From: Wolbachia sp.
GTDB taxonomy: Bacteria > Pseudomonadota > Alphaproteobacteria > Rickettsiales > Anaplasmataceae
Reading direction: 5' to 3'
DNA length: 8,215 bases
Assembly: GCA_028803175.1 (NCBI GenBank)
Contig: JARBCG010000010.1
Location: forward strand, 1 to 8,215
The notes beneath the pieces are model-generated. The model searched no databases. It was not told the DNA's origin and saw only the letters and a list, made by a program, of their open reading frames with translations. Shown piece after piece: positions 1 to 6,725 of this stretch. Positions within the stretch are counted from its first letter, which is position 1. Each line of letters begins with the position of its first letter. The translations under genes were made by a program, and so were the position numbers.

Positions 1-55
1 ACACTAAATGGTACTTTAAATTAAACGTACTGTGAGAGCTATGTTTGTAATCCAT
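1..55 (-). CDS. tnpA: IS200-type transposase TnpA, N-terminal fragment (cut by window edge)
   Basis: TnpA of IS200/IS605 elements is a small HUH-type Y1 transposase that moves single-stranded DNA. Only 18 codons are inside the window, starting at the ATG complementary to 53-55 and reading MDYKHSSHSTFNLKYHLV. The M-x-Y-[KR]-x-x-S-H-S start followed by a YHLV strand is typical of the family. The fragment is identical to the start of the tnpA at 8137. The catalytic HUH motif and tyrosine lie beyond the edge, so whether this copy is intact cannot be judged. Confidence 0.75.
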   Translation of the reverse strand, partial: MDYKHSSHSTFNLKYHLV

Positions 56-87
56 ACTAAAGTAGTCCAACACTAAAGTATATTATA
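1..87 (-). mobile_element. IS200/IS605-type element, left-end part (copy D)
   Basis: Reading the minus strand, this stretch closely matches the sequence at about 8098-8191 and the left part of the copy ending at 3155. It holds the IS left-end leader (56-87) and the first codons of tnpA (1-55). The match to the 2726-3155 copy stops at the same base, just outside the ten bases read as TATAATATAC on the minus strand, which suggests position 87 is the real element end. The rest of the element lies outside the window. Unlike the other copies, the leader has only one TTTAGTATGG unit before the start codon. Confidence 0.8.
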
Positions 88-110
88 GTATACTAGTTGA
101 GGATAAGTAA

Positions 111-319
111 AGAGTGGAAGATTTATTATTAGGTAATTATGATAAGTTTGTTAAAGAAGTCCAAAGAGAGAGTTGGGTGAGCTGAATCATACTCAGTCTT
201 GGGAAAGCAGTGCCAGTAAGAAGAAAAAACTTGGATGAGAACCTAGTTAAACTGGAACGAGTGTGTCTGTTAATAGTGTTGAACATCCATCTACATTACA
301 TGGTCATAGTGGTATGTAA
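111..319 (+). pseudogene. Decayed C-terminal gene remnant, unknown family
   Basis: No frame is open across this stretch, but pieces of coding-like sequence can be chained. Frame 3 from about 111 reads RVEDLLLGNYDKFVKEVQRE. A shift near 165-172 leads into frame 2, ELGELNHTQSWESSASKKKK. Stops at 236-238 (TGA) and 248-250 (TAA) follow, then a run ending NSVEHPSTLHGHSGM at the TAA 317-319. The polar, low-complexity tail looks like a protein C-terminus. The IS copy at 1-87 abuts it, so the element may have landed in this gene. I do not recognise the family, and the chain of frames is inference. Confidence 0.35.
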
Positions 320-345
320 GTCTTTAATTAGTCGTACTTTTATGC

Positions 346-369
346 TATATTGCTAGAGGTTTTTATAAT
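346..369 (+). promoter_or_regulatory. Possible argS promoter region
   Basis: Two -10-like hexamers precede argS: TATATT at 346-351 and TATAAT at 364-369. The second would leave a leader of only a few bases. No good -35 box sits at the expected distance from either. The only purine-rich run (AGAGG, 355-359) is about 20 bases before the ATG, too far for a normal ribosome binding site. The assignment is weak. Confidence 0.25.
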
Positions 370-379
370 TTTCTAGTCG

Positions 380-2086
380 ATGAATATTTTTAAGCAGATT
401 TCTGCCATGATCTTAAGTAAATTGAATGAATTAAAGCAAAGTGGGGTTATCAATACAAGTGCGGAAAACTTTATTGTAGGACCTCCAAACAATAAAGCTC
501 ATGGTGATGTCTATACAAATGTTGCTATGGTGCTTGGCAAATATGAAAAAAAGAACCCTATAGAAATTGCCAAAATTTTAGCTAAAGAATTTGAACTTTT
601 TGATGAAATCTCAAAAGTTGAAATAGCAGGATCTGGCTTTATCAATATGCGTTTAAAAATTGAAGTGTGGCATGGGATTTTAAAACAAATAAACGAATTA
701 AAAACAGAGTTTGGCAATCTGAACATCGGAAATAATCAGGCCATGAATATGGAATTTGTGTCTGCAAATCCAACTGGTCCACTGCACATTGGTCATGCAA
801 GAGGAGCTGTGTTTGGTGATGTTTTAGCAAATTTACTTAAAAAGGTTAGTTATAACGTCACCAAGGAATATTACATTAACGATGCTGGAGCGCAAGTAGA
901 CACGCTAGCGCAGTCAGTATACCTTCGATATAAAGAGGCTTTGGGGGAAAGAATTACTATAGAGAAAGGTCTATATCCTGGTGAATATTTAAAACCAATA
1001 GGAGAGGGGTTAGCTGAAAAATATGGCAAAGAGCTTCTAAAGAAGCAAGATAATCAGGTGATTAGAGAGTATACTTTAAGCTATATATTAGAACTTATAA
1101 AGGAGGATCTTGATCTACTTGGTGTAAATCATGATATCTTTACTTCAGAGTATCAACTACAAAAAAGTGGCAAAATTGAAGAAAGCGTAAAGATATTATC
1201 TGATAAAGGTTTAATATATGAAGGATACTTGGAAAAACCAAAAGGTAAGGAGAGTGAAAACTGGACTTCTAGAAAAGAAATGTTGTTTCGCTCTACTCAA
1301 TTTGGCGATGATGTTGATCGTGCATTAAAAAAAGAAGATGGTAGTTGGACTTATTTTGCGTCGGATATCGCTTACCATGCTGACAAAATATCACGTGGTT
1401 TCAATAATATGGTGGTAGAACTTGGCAGTGATCACGGTGGTTACATAAAGAGGTTGAAAGCAGGAGTTTCCGCATTGAGTGATAATCGAGCAAGGATAGA
1501 AGTAAAATTACATAACATTGTAAATTTTTTAGAAAACGGAAAGCCTGTTAAGATGTCCAAAAGGTCTGGAAATTTTCTAACAGTAAGAGATGTTGTGGAA
1601 GAAGTTGGTAGAGATATCACTCGTTTCATAATGTTAACACGCAGAAATGATATGGTTCTTGATTTTGATTTTGCTAAAGTCAAGGAACAATCAAAAGATA
1701 ATCCTATTTTTTATGTGCAATACGCCCACGCTCGTGCTCATTCATTGATGCGCAATGCTCCAAAAACGCTACCAAATGCATATATTTCACTTTTAAAGAG
1801 CGATGGAGAGTTATCTTTAATAAAAACCCTAGCAAAGTGGCCAAACGTAGTGGAAATTTCAGCAAGACTTTGTGAACCACATAGGATTACTTTTTATTTG
1901 CTTGAAGTTGCAGAAGTGTTCCATGCTTTATGGGGATATGGTAAAAGTGATGTAAACATGCGATTTATACTAGAAGATAACCATAATCTTACTGCTGCAA
2001 GAATATTTCTCGTACAAGCTGTGGCACACGTAATCGCTTCTGGACTTTCTATCTTTAATATAGAACCTTTAGAAGAGATGAAGTAA
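380..2086 (+). CDS. argS: Arginyl-tRNA synthetase (ArgRS)
   Basis: A class I aminoacyl-tRNA synthetase that charges tRNA-Arg with arginine in the cytosol, using ATP. The 568 residues match the usual bacterial length. The N-terminal additional domain is about 1-110. The Rossmann catalytic domain carries the HIGH signature at 136-139 within [18 protein letters not shown]. The YYINDAGAQ segment is at 165-172, and [15 protein letters not shown] is near 347-361. The KMSKS-type loop reads KMSKRSGN at 391-398. The C-terminal helical anticodon-binding (DALR) domain is about 445-568 and ends LEEMK. The ATG at 380 is the first possible start after an in-frame TAG (374-376). No Shine-Dalgarno sequence is evident. 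The gene stands alone, with a gene remnant upstream and an ankyrin pseudogene 4 bases downstream. Confidence 0.97.
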   Translation: MNIFKQISAMILSKLNELKQSGVINTSAENFIVGPPNNKAHGDVYTNVAMVLGKYEKKNPIEIAKILAKEFELFDEISKVEIAGSGFINMRLKIEVWHGILKQINELKTEFGNLNIGNNQAMNMEFVSANPTGPLHIGHARGAVFGDVLANLLKKVSYNVTKEYYINDAGAQVDTLAQSVYLRYKEALGERITIEKGLYPGEYLKPIGEGLAEKYGKELLKKQDNQVIREYTLSYILELIKEDLDLLGVNHDIFTSEYQLQKSGKIEESVKILSDKGLIYEGYLEKPKGKESENWTSRKEMLFRSTQFGDDVDRALKKEDGSWTYFASDIAYHADKISRGFNNMVVELGSDHGGYIKRLKAGVSALSDNRARIEVKLHNIVNFLENGKPVKMSKRSGNFLTVRDVVEEVGRDITRFIMLTRRNDMVLDFDFAKVKEQSKDNPIFYVQYAHARAHSLMRNAPKTLPNAYISLLKSDGELSLIKTLAKWPNVVEISARLCEPHRITFYLLEVAEVFHALWGYGKSDVNMRFILEDNHNLTAARIFLVQAVAHVIASGLSIFNIEPLEEMK

Positions 2087-2090
2087 ATTC

Positions 2091-2119
2091 TTGACTTTTA
2101 TATTAATATATATAATAAT
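2091..2119 (+). promoter_or_regulatory. Possible promoter for the ankyrin pseudogene
   Basis: TTGACT (2091-2096) resembles a -35 box. It is followed by AATAAT at 17 bases (2114-2119), or by the better TATAAT at 14 bases (2111-2116). It lies directly after the argS stop and before the first coding-like sequence of the ankyrin gene. The surrounding AT-rich run makes chance matches likely. Confidence 0.3.
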
Positions 2120-2738
2120 TAAATTATATATATTAGATTGTAGAAAAGTTATACTTAAAATAGGACTTAAAAAACTATATAAAATATTTCGTAATTTAGA
2201 TAATATAAGAAATCCTAGCTGTAACGCTATATTAGAAGAAATAGAACCACAATCTCAAGAATTAGCTGCTCAATTAAAAAAATATAAACAGCAAATTTTT
2301 AGTTAACTATGGCAAAACACTTTCTGGCCAAGTAAATATAGAGCACATGTTATTACATGGTAAAGACGATAATACTCCTATACACATTGCTATTCTATTT
2401 AATAAAAGAGGTTTAGTAGATGATTTAATAAAAAAAGGAGCTGACATTAACAAGCCAAATAAGCATGGACATACTCCTTTATTCTTAGCTCTTGAAAATA
2501 AAAAAGTAACTGTAGTATAGGCTTTACTAAAAGAACAGGTATAATTGTCCACGTAAAAAGTAGAGATTGATATACTCTTTTGTATTTAGCTATTGAAATA
2601 CTTGGTAAATAGATAGAAGAAGCAAGGAAGAAAAATAAAGATACTAATGAAAATATTAAGAATTATATATCCATAGTAAACACTCTATTAAAGTTCAAAA
2701 CAACAGAGGTTAAAGTTTAATCTACAAGATCAAATACA

Positions 2739-2754
2739 ACCAGCTAAAGCTGGT
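2739..2754. repeat. Right-end hairpin of IS copy A
   Basis: ACCAGC-TAAA-GCTGGT forms a perfect 6-bp stem with a 4-base loop. Subterminal hairpins at the ends are what TnpA recognises in IS200/IS605 elements. The matching hairpin in the copy at 6231-6554 (6526-6541) has one mispair (ACCATC against GCTGGT), which points to decay there. Confidence 0.7.
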
Positions 2755-2832
2755 AGTTTAAAAAAACGCATGTAAAGCAGATTATGAGTTTAAAAACTCG
2801 ATATTAAAATCATTAGAATAACTATTAGGACT

Positions 2833-3113
2833 TCATTGTTCTTCGATATACTTCTGTACATTTGTAGAATTCACATTGCCAACTGTAAAAGCAAAGTATC
2901 CTCTTGCCAAATGTGCTGCACAAAATATCTTTTTCTTAAGTGTTCAAATTCCTGGAATAACTTGTGAATACTCTTTCCCTTAATATACTGTACCAACTTA
3001 GATAGCGCCTGGTCAGGAGTAATATCACCTCTTATGATATCTACGTAGTTTGTAGTACAATACCCCCCCTTCCATAAATTAAACGTACTGTGAGAGCTAT
3101 GTTTGTAATCCAT
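2833..3113 (-). pseudogene. tnpA: IS200-type transposase TnpA, deleted and frameshifted
   Basis: The gene starts MDYKHSSHSTFNL at 3113, as in the edge copies. It then runs across a deletion into unrelated-looking residues (WKGGYCTTNYV), encoded over a run of seven C on the plus strand (3063-3069). TnpA similarity resumes as IIRGDITPD. A second deletion removes the HUH region and joins directly to ALSKLVQYIKGKS. Near 2907 one G is missing in TGG-GCA, shifting the frame. The shifted frame still spells ARGYFAFTVGNVNST and ends QKYIEEQ, with the expected catalytic tyrosine, at TGA 2833-2835. The unshifted frame ends early at 2871. This copy lacks the metal-binding HUH motif and must be inactive. 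Confidence 0.88.
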
Positions 3114-3554
3114 ACTAAACCATACTAAAGTAGTCCAACACTAAAGTATATTATACATTCCTACAAGCAGAATGATCCCTTTACATTATGCTGCTTAGCA
3201 TGGCAATGTACAATCAGTAGAATATTTACTGAAAGAAGGAGCAAATCCTTATTTAAGAAACAATCAAGGTCATACTCCAAAAGAAGCTGAAGCTATTGTT
3301 CGTATTAATTGTATAGATAGTGAGGAGAAAAAAGAAGTTATGCAGCTTTTAAATGGAGCAGAAAAACAATTAAATAACATAGCAAATAACTTATTCTGGA
3401 GTACCTTTTTTCGGAATGGAAAAAAAGTTGAGAATATTTTAGAAGCTTCTAAAAAGAAAGGTTATCTTGCTCAAATATTGCAAATTGGCTGTGTGGAACT
3501 ATTATATATAAGTATAGCTAGAGAAATTCAACAAAGAAGTGCAGAGGTAACATG

Positions 3555-3578
3555 AAGGAACATAAGGAAAAGTTCCTT
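3555..3578. other. Stem-loop after the ankyrin pseudogene
   Basis: AAGGAAC (3555-3561) pairs with GTTCCTT (3572-3578). An alternative pairing, AAGGAA (3564-3569) with TTCCTT (3573-3578), leaves a 3-base loop. It sits right at the TGA that ends the ankyrin frame, where a terminator would be expected. The bases after it are not a T run, so intrinsic termination is doubtful. Confidence 0.35.
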
Positions 3579-3617
3579 GTGCTGGTTTTACTGCTAAAGC
3601 TTAATTCTAAGTTTTTG

Positions 3618-3647
3618 GTATAACAGTTTTTATATTTTCTGTTATAC
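3618..3647. other. 9-bp inverted repeat upstream of rluC
   Basis: GTATAACAG (3618-3626) and CTGTTATAC (3639-3647) are perfect inverted repeats separated by 12 T-rich bases. The right arm overlaps a -10-like TATACT (3643-3648), 36 bases before the rluC ATG. It could be an operator-like site, an RNA hairpin, or a terminator stem for upstream transcripts. The sequence alone does not decide. Confidence 0.4.
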
Positions 3648-3683
3648 TGTCTTCAAAGATACACTATCAAATAAAACAATTGA

Positions 3684-4601
3684 ATGCCGCAGAGTATAAA
3701 AACTATATCAGTAGAAGATAACGATGTTAGGCTTGATAGATACGTTAGAAGAATTATTCCCAATTTAAAACAATCTGTAATTGAAAAATCTTTAAAAAAA
3801 GGGTTAATTAAAGTTGATGATTGCAAAGCTAGATCGAGTGATAGAGTTAGTTCCGGTCAAACTATAACGTTAAAACACCTAGATTACATTGAAAACACCA
3901 ATTCTGATCAAAAATACATCTGCAAGTTAGTAGAGTTGCTAAGAAAAAATATTTTATATGAAGATGAGTATATATTAGCTATCAATAAACCTTCAGGAGT
4001 AACTGTTCAAGGTGGCATGAAAGTAAAAATTAGTATGAGCAACTTGCTCGATCAAATAAAAGATGGAGAAACATTTAAAGTTGTACATAGGTTAGATAGA
4101 GATACAAGTGGGGTTATAATATTTGCACGAAACGCTAATGTTGCAAGATATTTAATGGAAGAGTTTAAAGGACGTAGAGTTAAAAAATCTTATTTAGCAT
4201 TAACTTCTGGTGTGCCAAATAAAAATAGTGGAGTGATAGACCATCCATTGATGAAAAAATACATTTCTGGCCAAGAGAAAGTGGTTGTTGATAAAAATTC
4301 ACCCAAAAATGCCACTACGCATTTTTCAATTTTAGAAAAACTAAAACACAATGTTGCTTATTTAAAGCTACAGCCGATTACTGGCAGGACCCACCAGTTG
4401 CGTGCGCATTTAGCTCATATAGATTGCCCTATTCTTGGCGATGGCAAATATGGTGGTAAAAAAGCCTTTATCAATGGAATAGTAGATAAAATTCATCTTC
4501 ATTCACATTCTTTATCTTTGAAACTGCCGAGCAATCAAAATATTACTATCACTGCTCCAATTTCTGAACATATCGAGCAATCCATAAAAATACTTAGCTA
4601 A
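3684..4601 (+). CDS. rluC: 23S rRNA pseudouridine synthase, RluC type
   Basis: Converts specific uridines in 23S rRNA to pseudouridine. E. coli RluC acts at 955, 2504 and 2580. The 305 residues fit the RluA/RluC/RluD family. An S4 RNA-binding domain lies at about 14-65 (VRLDRYVRRIIPNLKQSVIE...). The catalytic domain starts near 90 with ILYEDEYILAINKPSGVTVQ. The catalytic motif HRLDRDTSGVIIFAR is at 135-149, with nucleophile Asp138. The C-terminal family motif GRTHQLRAHLAHIDCPILGD is at 234-253. The ATG at 3684 directly follows an in-frame TGA, so it is the first start. No clear ribosome binding site is seen. RluD is the alternative; the S4 segment looks more like alphaproteobacterial RluC. 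The family call is much surer than the exact target sites. Confidence 0.9.
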   Translation: MPQSIKTISVEDNDVRLDRYVRRIIPNLKQSVIEKSLKKGLIKVDDCKARSSDRVSSGQTITLKHLDYIENTNSDQKYICKLVELLRKNILYEDEYILAINKPSGVTVQGGMKVKISMSNLLDQIKDGETFKVVHRLDRDTSGVIIFARNANVARYLMEEFKGRRVKKSYLALTSGVPNKNSGVIDHPLMKKYISGQEKVVVDKNSPKNATTHFSILEKLKHNVAYLKLQPITGRTHQLRAHLAHIDCPILGDGKYGGKKAFINGIVDKIHLHSHSLSLKLPSNQNITITAPISEHIEQSIKILS

Positions 4602-4647
4602 ATAGACTGTAAATTAGAGGAGTTATGAACATAAGGTTTTGAGTAGT

Positions 4648-4670
4648 CTAGGTTATTTTTATAATTCTAG
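4648..4670. terminator. Weak stem-loop between convergent rluC and permease genes
   Basis: CTAG-G-TTAT (4648-4656) can pair with ATAA-TT-CTAG (4661-4670) around a T4 loop. It overlaps the permease stop codon and lies 46 bases after the rluC stop, the place for a shared bidirectional terminator. The stem is imperfect, AT-rich and lacks a T run after it. Confidence 0.25.
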
Positions 4671-5981
4671 TGTATGATGCTTAAATCCATGATACCAAAA
4701 TAAGTAAAGGGGCAGGCCACTTACAGTGAATAAGCTTGCAATTAACAAGGTATTTATAGGAGTTTCACCAATTATCCAACAACAAAAAGCTGTAGCTACA
4801 ATTCCAATTAAAAACTTATAATAACTTTTTTCTTGTGCAGTAACCTTTAGGAATGCAAAACTGCATGCAAGGTAAACAAATAAGAAGGAAATCACGGAGA
4901 AATCAATAATTGACGTTATTTGCTTAGCAAAATTGTTGCTTGACGTTAGAATAAGTAAAATTGAAGTTTTAAATGAACTAATCGTTATACCCCAAAAAGG
5001 AGAGTTATGCTTATTCCTTTTAGTAAAGAATTGAGGCATGAGTTTATCTTCCGCAAGACCAAGAGCTACTTGCCCGCTGGCTAAAACCCAAGCGTTCAAA
5101 CTGCCAACACAAACAATGAATGCAATAACAGAAATGATTAAGTGCCAATTGCCAGGAAACATAATTTTTATTGCATCCACATATGGTGCTTTTGAATTGG
5201 CTAGAGTATTACCATTTATTAATCCCATGATTGAAAAGCTATTAAGAAAATATATAACTGCTACGCAAATTGTGCCAAGAACTATAGCTCTTGGAATTAT
5301 TTTAGCTGGGTTATTAACTGACCCGGCAGGTGCTGTTGCTGATTCAAGTCCAATAAAACACCATAAAGTGAGAAGCGTAGAGCGAGCAAGAATCTGAGAT
5401 ATTGTAAGATTTGATATTTCTTCACTTACAACAAAGTTATTTTTATCAAAGAAAAATAGGGCTGTTATCGGTATTGCAAGCAATGCAGTAATTTTAACAA
5501 TCATTAATAAAAGCTCAACACATCCAGCAGTAGTTACTCCTCTTAAATTTATTAGCGTGATAGCTGTAAACAATAATATCTCTAAAAATAAACGTATATT
5601 TTGAATGTCACCATGAAAAAGTGGAGTAAGATAGCCAACACTTGCAACTATTACAGCTGTTGTGCTAACCCATGATATAACCCAGTACGTCCAACCAACA
5701 AAAAAAGCTGCAGTGGAACCAAAAGCATGTTTCACGTAAACATGAGGTCCACCAGTCTCTGGAAATTTTGCACATAGCAGAGCAAAAACTAAAGCGAGAG
5801 ATATGGCGCCCAGACCTGATATAACCCAACTTGTGAGACTATATATACCGTATAGGGCAAGGCTAATTGGGAGCATAAAAATCCCAGAACCAATTTGACT
5901 ACTAATGACTAAGGAAAAAATAGCTAAAAAACCTATTTTGTTTGACACAGCTTTTCTAATCTTATCTGAATAGATTAACAA
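4659..5981 (-). CDS. APC-superfamily amino-acid permease (AdiC/PotE-like)
   Basis: An inner-membrane amino-acid transporter of the APC (COG0531) type. The 440 residues and about 12 hydrophobic segments (first near 15-40, last near 408-430) match the family; E. coli AdiC has 445. Segment 1 carries the unwound-helix motif SSQIGSGIF (27-35). YWVISW (99-104), LWCFIGLESA (206-215), NPAKIIPRA (224-232) and NAWVLASGQ (296-304) align by eye with AdiC. Tyr99, Trp207, Glu213 and Trp298 fall where AdiC has Tyr93, Trp202, Glu208 and Trp293. That suggests a basic or other amino acid, or an exchange mechanism, but the substrate is not proven. The start is uncertain: TTG at 5979-5981 follows an in-frame TAA, and GTG at codon 12 (5946-5948) would still keep segment 1. 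No ATG or good ribosome binding site is near. It converges on rluC. Confidence 0.9.
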   Translation of the reverse strand: MLIYSDKIRKAVSNKIGFLAIFSLVISSQIGSGIFMLPISLALYGIYSLTSWVISGLGAISLALVFALLCAKFPETGGPHVYVKHAFGSTAAFFVGWTYWVISWVSTTAVIVASVGYLTPLFHGDIQNIRLFLEILLFTAITLINLRGVTTAGCVELLLMIVKITALLAIPITALFFFDKNNFVVSEEISNLTISQILARSTLLTLWCFIGLESATAPAGSVNNPAKIIPRAIVLGTICVAVIYFLNSFSIMGLINGNTLANSKAPYVDAIKIMFPGNWHLIISVIAFIVCVGSLNAWVLASGQVALGLAEDKLMPQFFTKRNKHNSPFWGITISSFKTSILLILTSSNNFAKQITSIIDFSVISFLFVYLACSFAFLKVTAQEKSYYKFLIGIVATAFCCWIIGETPINTLLIASLFTVSGLPLYLFWYHGFKHHTLEL

Positions 5982-6230
5982 TATAACTTAAGCTTAAAAA
6001 TTTCAATAAACTTTTTCAATTTCTAATACTAGCTTTTTTTAATAATTTAAAGCCTACATAACTAACAAAAAACACAAAAAACTTGAATTTTAGTTTATTA
6101 AGCACTGGACGACGAAGAAGGAAAGAGATTAGCTGATCTTAAAGAAAATTTTGTCATGTTAATGTGCAACCCCATTGGTCTATAACATGTGGTCGAACTA
6201 TACAAGAAGCAATGTTTTATGTAGTGATGT
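5982..6230. other. Non-coding stretch upstream of the permease, with a short coding remnant
   Basis: The first 110 bases are AT-rich and would hold the permease promoter on the minus strand. TTGAAA-like hexamers are present there, but no convincing box pair. From 6102 to 6182 a plus-strand frame reads ALDDEEGKRLADLKENFVML and ends at TAA 6183-6185. Coding-like residues (HVVELYKKQCFM) follow in the same frame to another stop. This looks like the tail of a dead gene next to the IS copy at 6231. The family is not recognised. Confidence 0.4.
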
Positions 6231-6554
6231 AGGTGGGTTAACACCTTCGCCTTAAGGCAAACACTAGTATGGTTTAGTATGGATTACAAAAATAGCTCTC
6301 ACAGTACGTAATATTACTCATGACCATATACTAATCTCTATGTCTACCAGCATGGTGCTATCTAAGTTGGTACAGTATATTAATGGAAAGAGTAGTCATT
6401 GCAATGTGAATTCTACAAATGTACAGAAGTATATCGAAGAATAATGAAGTCCTAATAGTTATTCTAATGATTTTAACATTAAGTTTTAAAACTCATAATC
6501 TGCTTTACATGCGTTTTTTTTAACCACCATCTTTAGCTGGTTGTACTTGATCTT
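6231..6554 (+). mobile_element. IS200/IS605-type element, internally deleted (copy B)
   Basis: This copy reads rightward, opposite to the one at 2726-3155. It begins with the segment AGGTGGGTTAACACCTTCGC shared with 8051 onward. A damaged palindrome follows (6247-6260: TCGCCTTAAGGCAA, against TCGCCTTAAGGCGA at 8071-8084). It continues into a shortened leader, a deleted tnpA (6279-6447) and the right end with its hairpin (6526-6541). It stops matching copy A after GATCTT at 6554. If the segment before the leader is not part of the IS, the true left boundary would be near 6265. Confidence 0.82.
6279..6447 (+). pseudogene. tnpA: IS200-type transposase TnpA, heavily deleted
   Basis: The start reads MDYKNSSHST and then hits TAA at 6309-6311, at a deletion junction. 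In another frame, DHILISMSTSMVLSKLVQYI then NGKSSH (from 6322) corresponds to the HUH region and following helix. The expected D-H-x-H-L-L-I-S appears as DHILIS, consistent with loss of two codons including the second His. A further deletion joins NGKSSH directly to CNVNSTNVQKYIEE, the catalytic-tyrosine helix. A stop (TAA 6442-6444) replaces the final Gln codon found in copy A, ahead of the ancestral TGA at 6445-6447. It is clearly non-functional, with deletions different from those of copy A. Confidence 0.88.
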
Positions 6555-6725
6555 TTGAAGATAATTTTGGTAAAATGAATTGGCATGCATGGATTAGACT
6601 ACTAAAAAAAACAAGAACCTAAAACTGTAATAGCTCTTTTTTTTCTTATCAATAAATTTATTAGTTTATTACAAGCTTCTTTTCGTGTATAAGTCTATAG
6701 CAGGTTTGTACAGAAGGTTGTTTTT
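6555..6725 (+). promoter_or_regulatory. sucB upstream region with ribosome binding site
   Basis: AGAAGG at 6712-6717, eight bases before the ATG at 6726, is the clearest Shine-Dalgarno sequence in the window and fixes the sucB start. TATAAG (6688-6693) is a possible -10 box, but its -35 partner is poor. The AT-rich part also holds a T8 run after TAGCTC (6633-6640) and a palindrome AATAAATTTATT near 6651-6662, neither with an assigned role. Confidence 0.5.

Larger units (their letters stand above)
2726..3155 (-). mobile_element. IS200/IS605-type element, internally deleted (copy A)
   Basis: This copy reads leftward and lies inside the ankyrin gene. Its left-end leader (3114-3155) matches the copies at 56-87 and 8098-8136. 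Its right end (2726-2832) matches 6448-6554 until similarity stops at the bases read GATCTT. The right end contains a hairpin with a 6-bp stem (2739-2754). About 430 bases is too short for a full tnpA-only IS of this type (roughly 600-700), and the missing part is inside tnpA. No target-site duplication is visible, as expected for this family. It cannot move itself, but could in principle be moved by an intact TnpA if its ends still work. Confidence 0.85.
2091..3555 (+). pseudogene. Ankyrin-repeat protein gene, frameshifted and split by an IS copy
   Basis: An intact relative would be an ankyrin-repeat protein, a class abundant in Wolbachia and often linked to host interaction. The first piece (2091-2303, frame 3) has no Met codon, only a TTG at 2091, and ends KKYKQQIFS. 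After a +1 shift, frame 1 from 2305 gives clear repeats: NTPIHIAILFNKRG, LIKKGADINKPNKHGHTPLF, then TAG at 2518-2520. A third frame holds YTLLYLAIEILGK, broken by in-frame stops. The IS occupies 2726-3155. Coding similarity resumes at about 3157 with PLHYAA, a TAG at 3196-3198, then HGNVQSVEYLLKEGANPYLR. It is then open to the TGA at 3553-3555, with a non-repeat helical tail. The two sides could be one gene or two neighbouring ones; one gene is the simpler reading. The last 71 codons from the ATG at 3340 are open but are just the tail. Confidence 0.85.

Noticed and set aside
1441..1683. Minus-strand ORF inside argS
   Set aside because: It is antisense to the KMSKR region of argS, with no independent support. 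The same applies to 511-726 and 642-830.
2307..2552. Minus-strand 81-codon ORF over the ankyrin pseudogene
   Set aside because: The plus strand there encodes recognisable ankyrin repeats (GADINKPNKHGHTPLF), so the minus frame is a shadow.
5038..5397. Plus-strand 119-codon ORF
   Set aside because: It lies wholly antisense to the permease, whose frame shows clear membrane segments and family motifs.
2726..6554. Composite transposon carrying rluC and the permease between IS copies A and B
   Set aside because: Both copies have dead tnpA genes, and the cargo is a typical chromosomal housekeeping gene plus a transporter. IS200-type elements do not usually form such composites.
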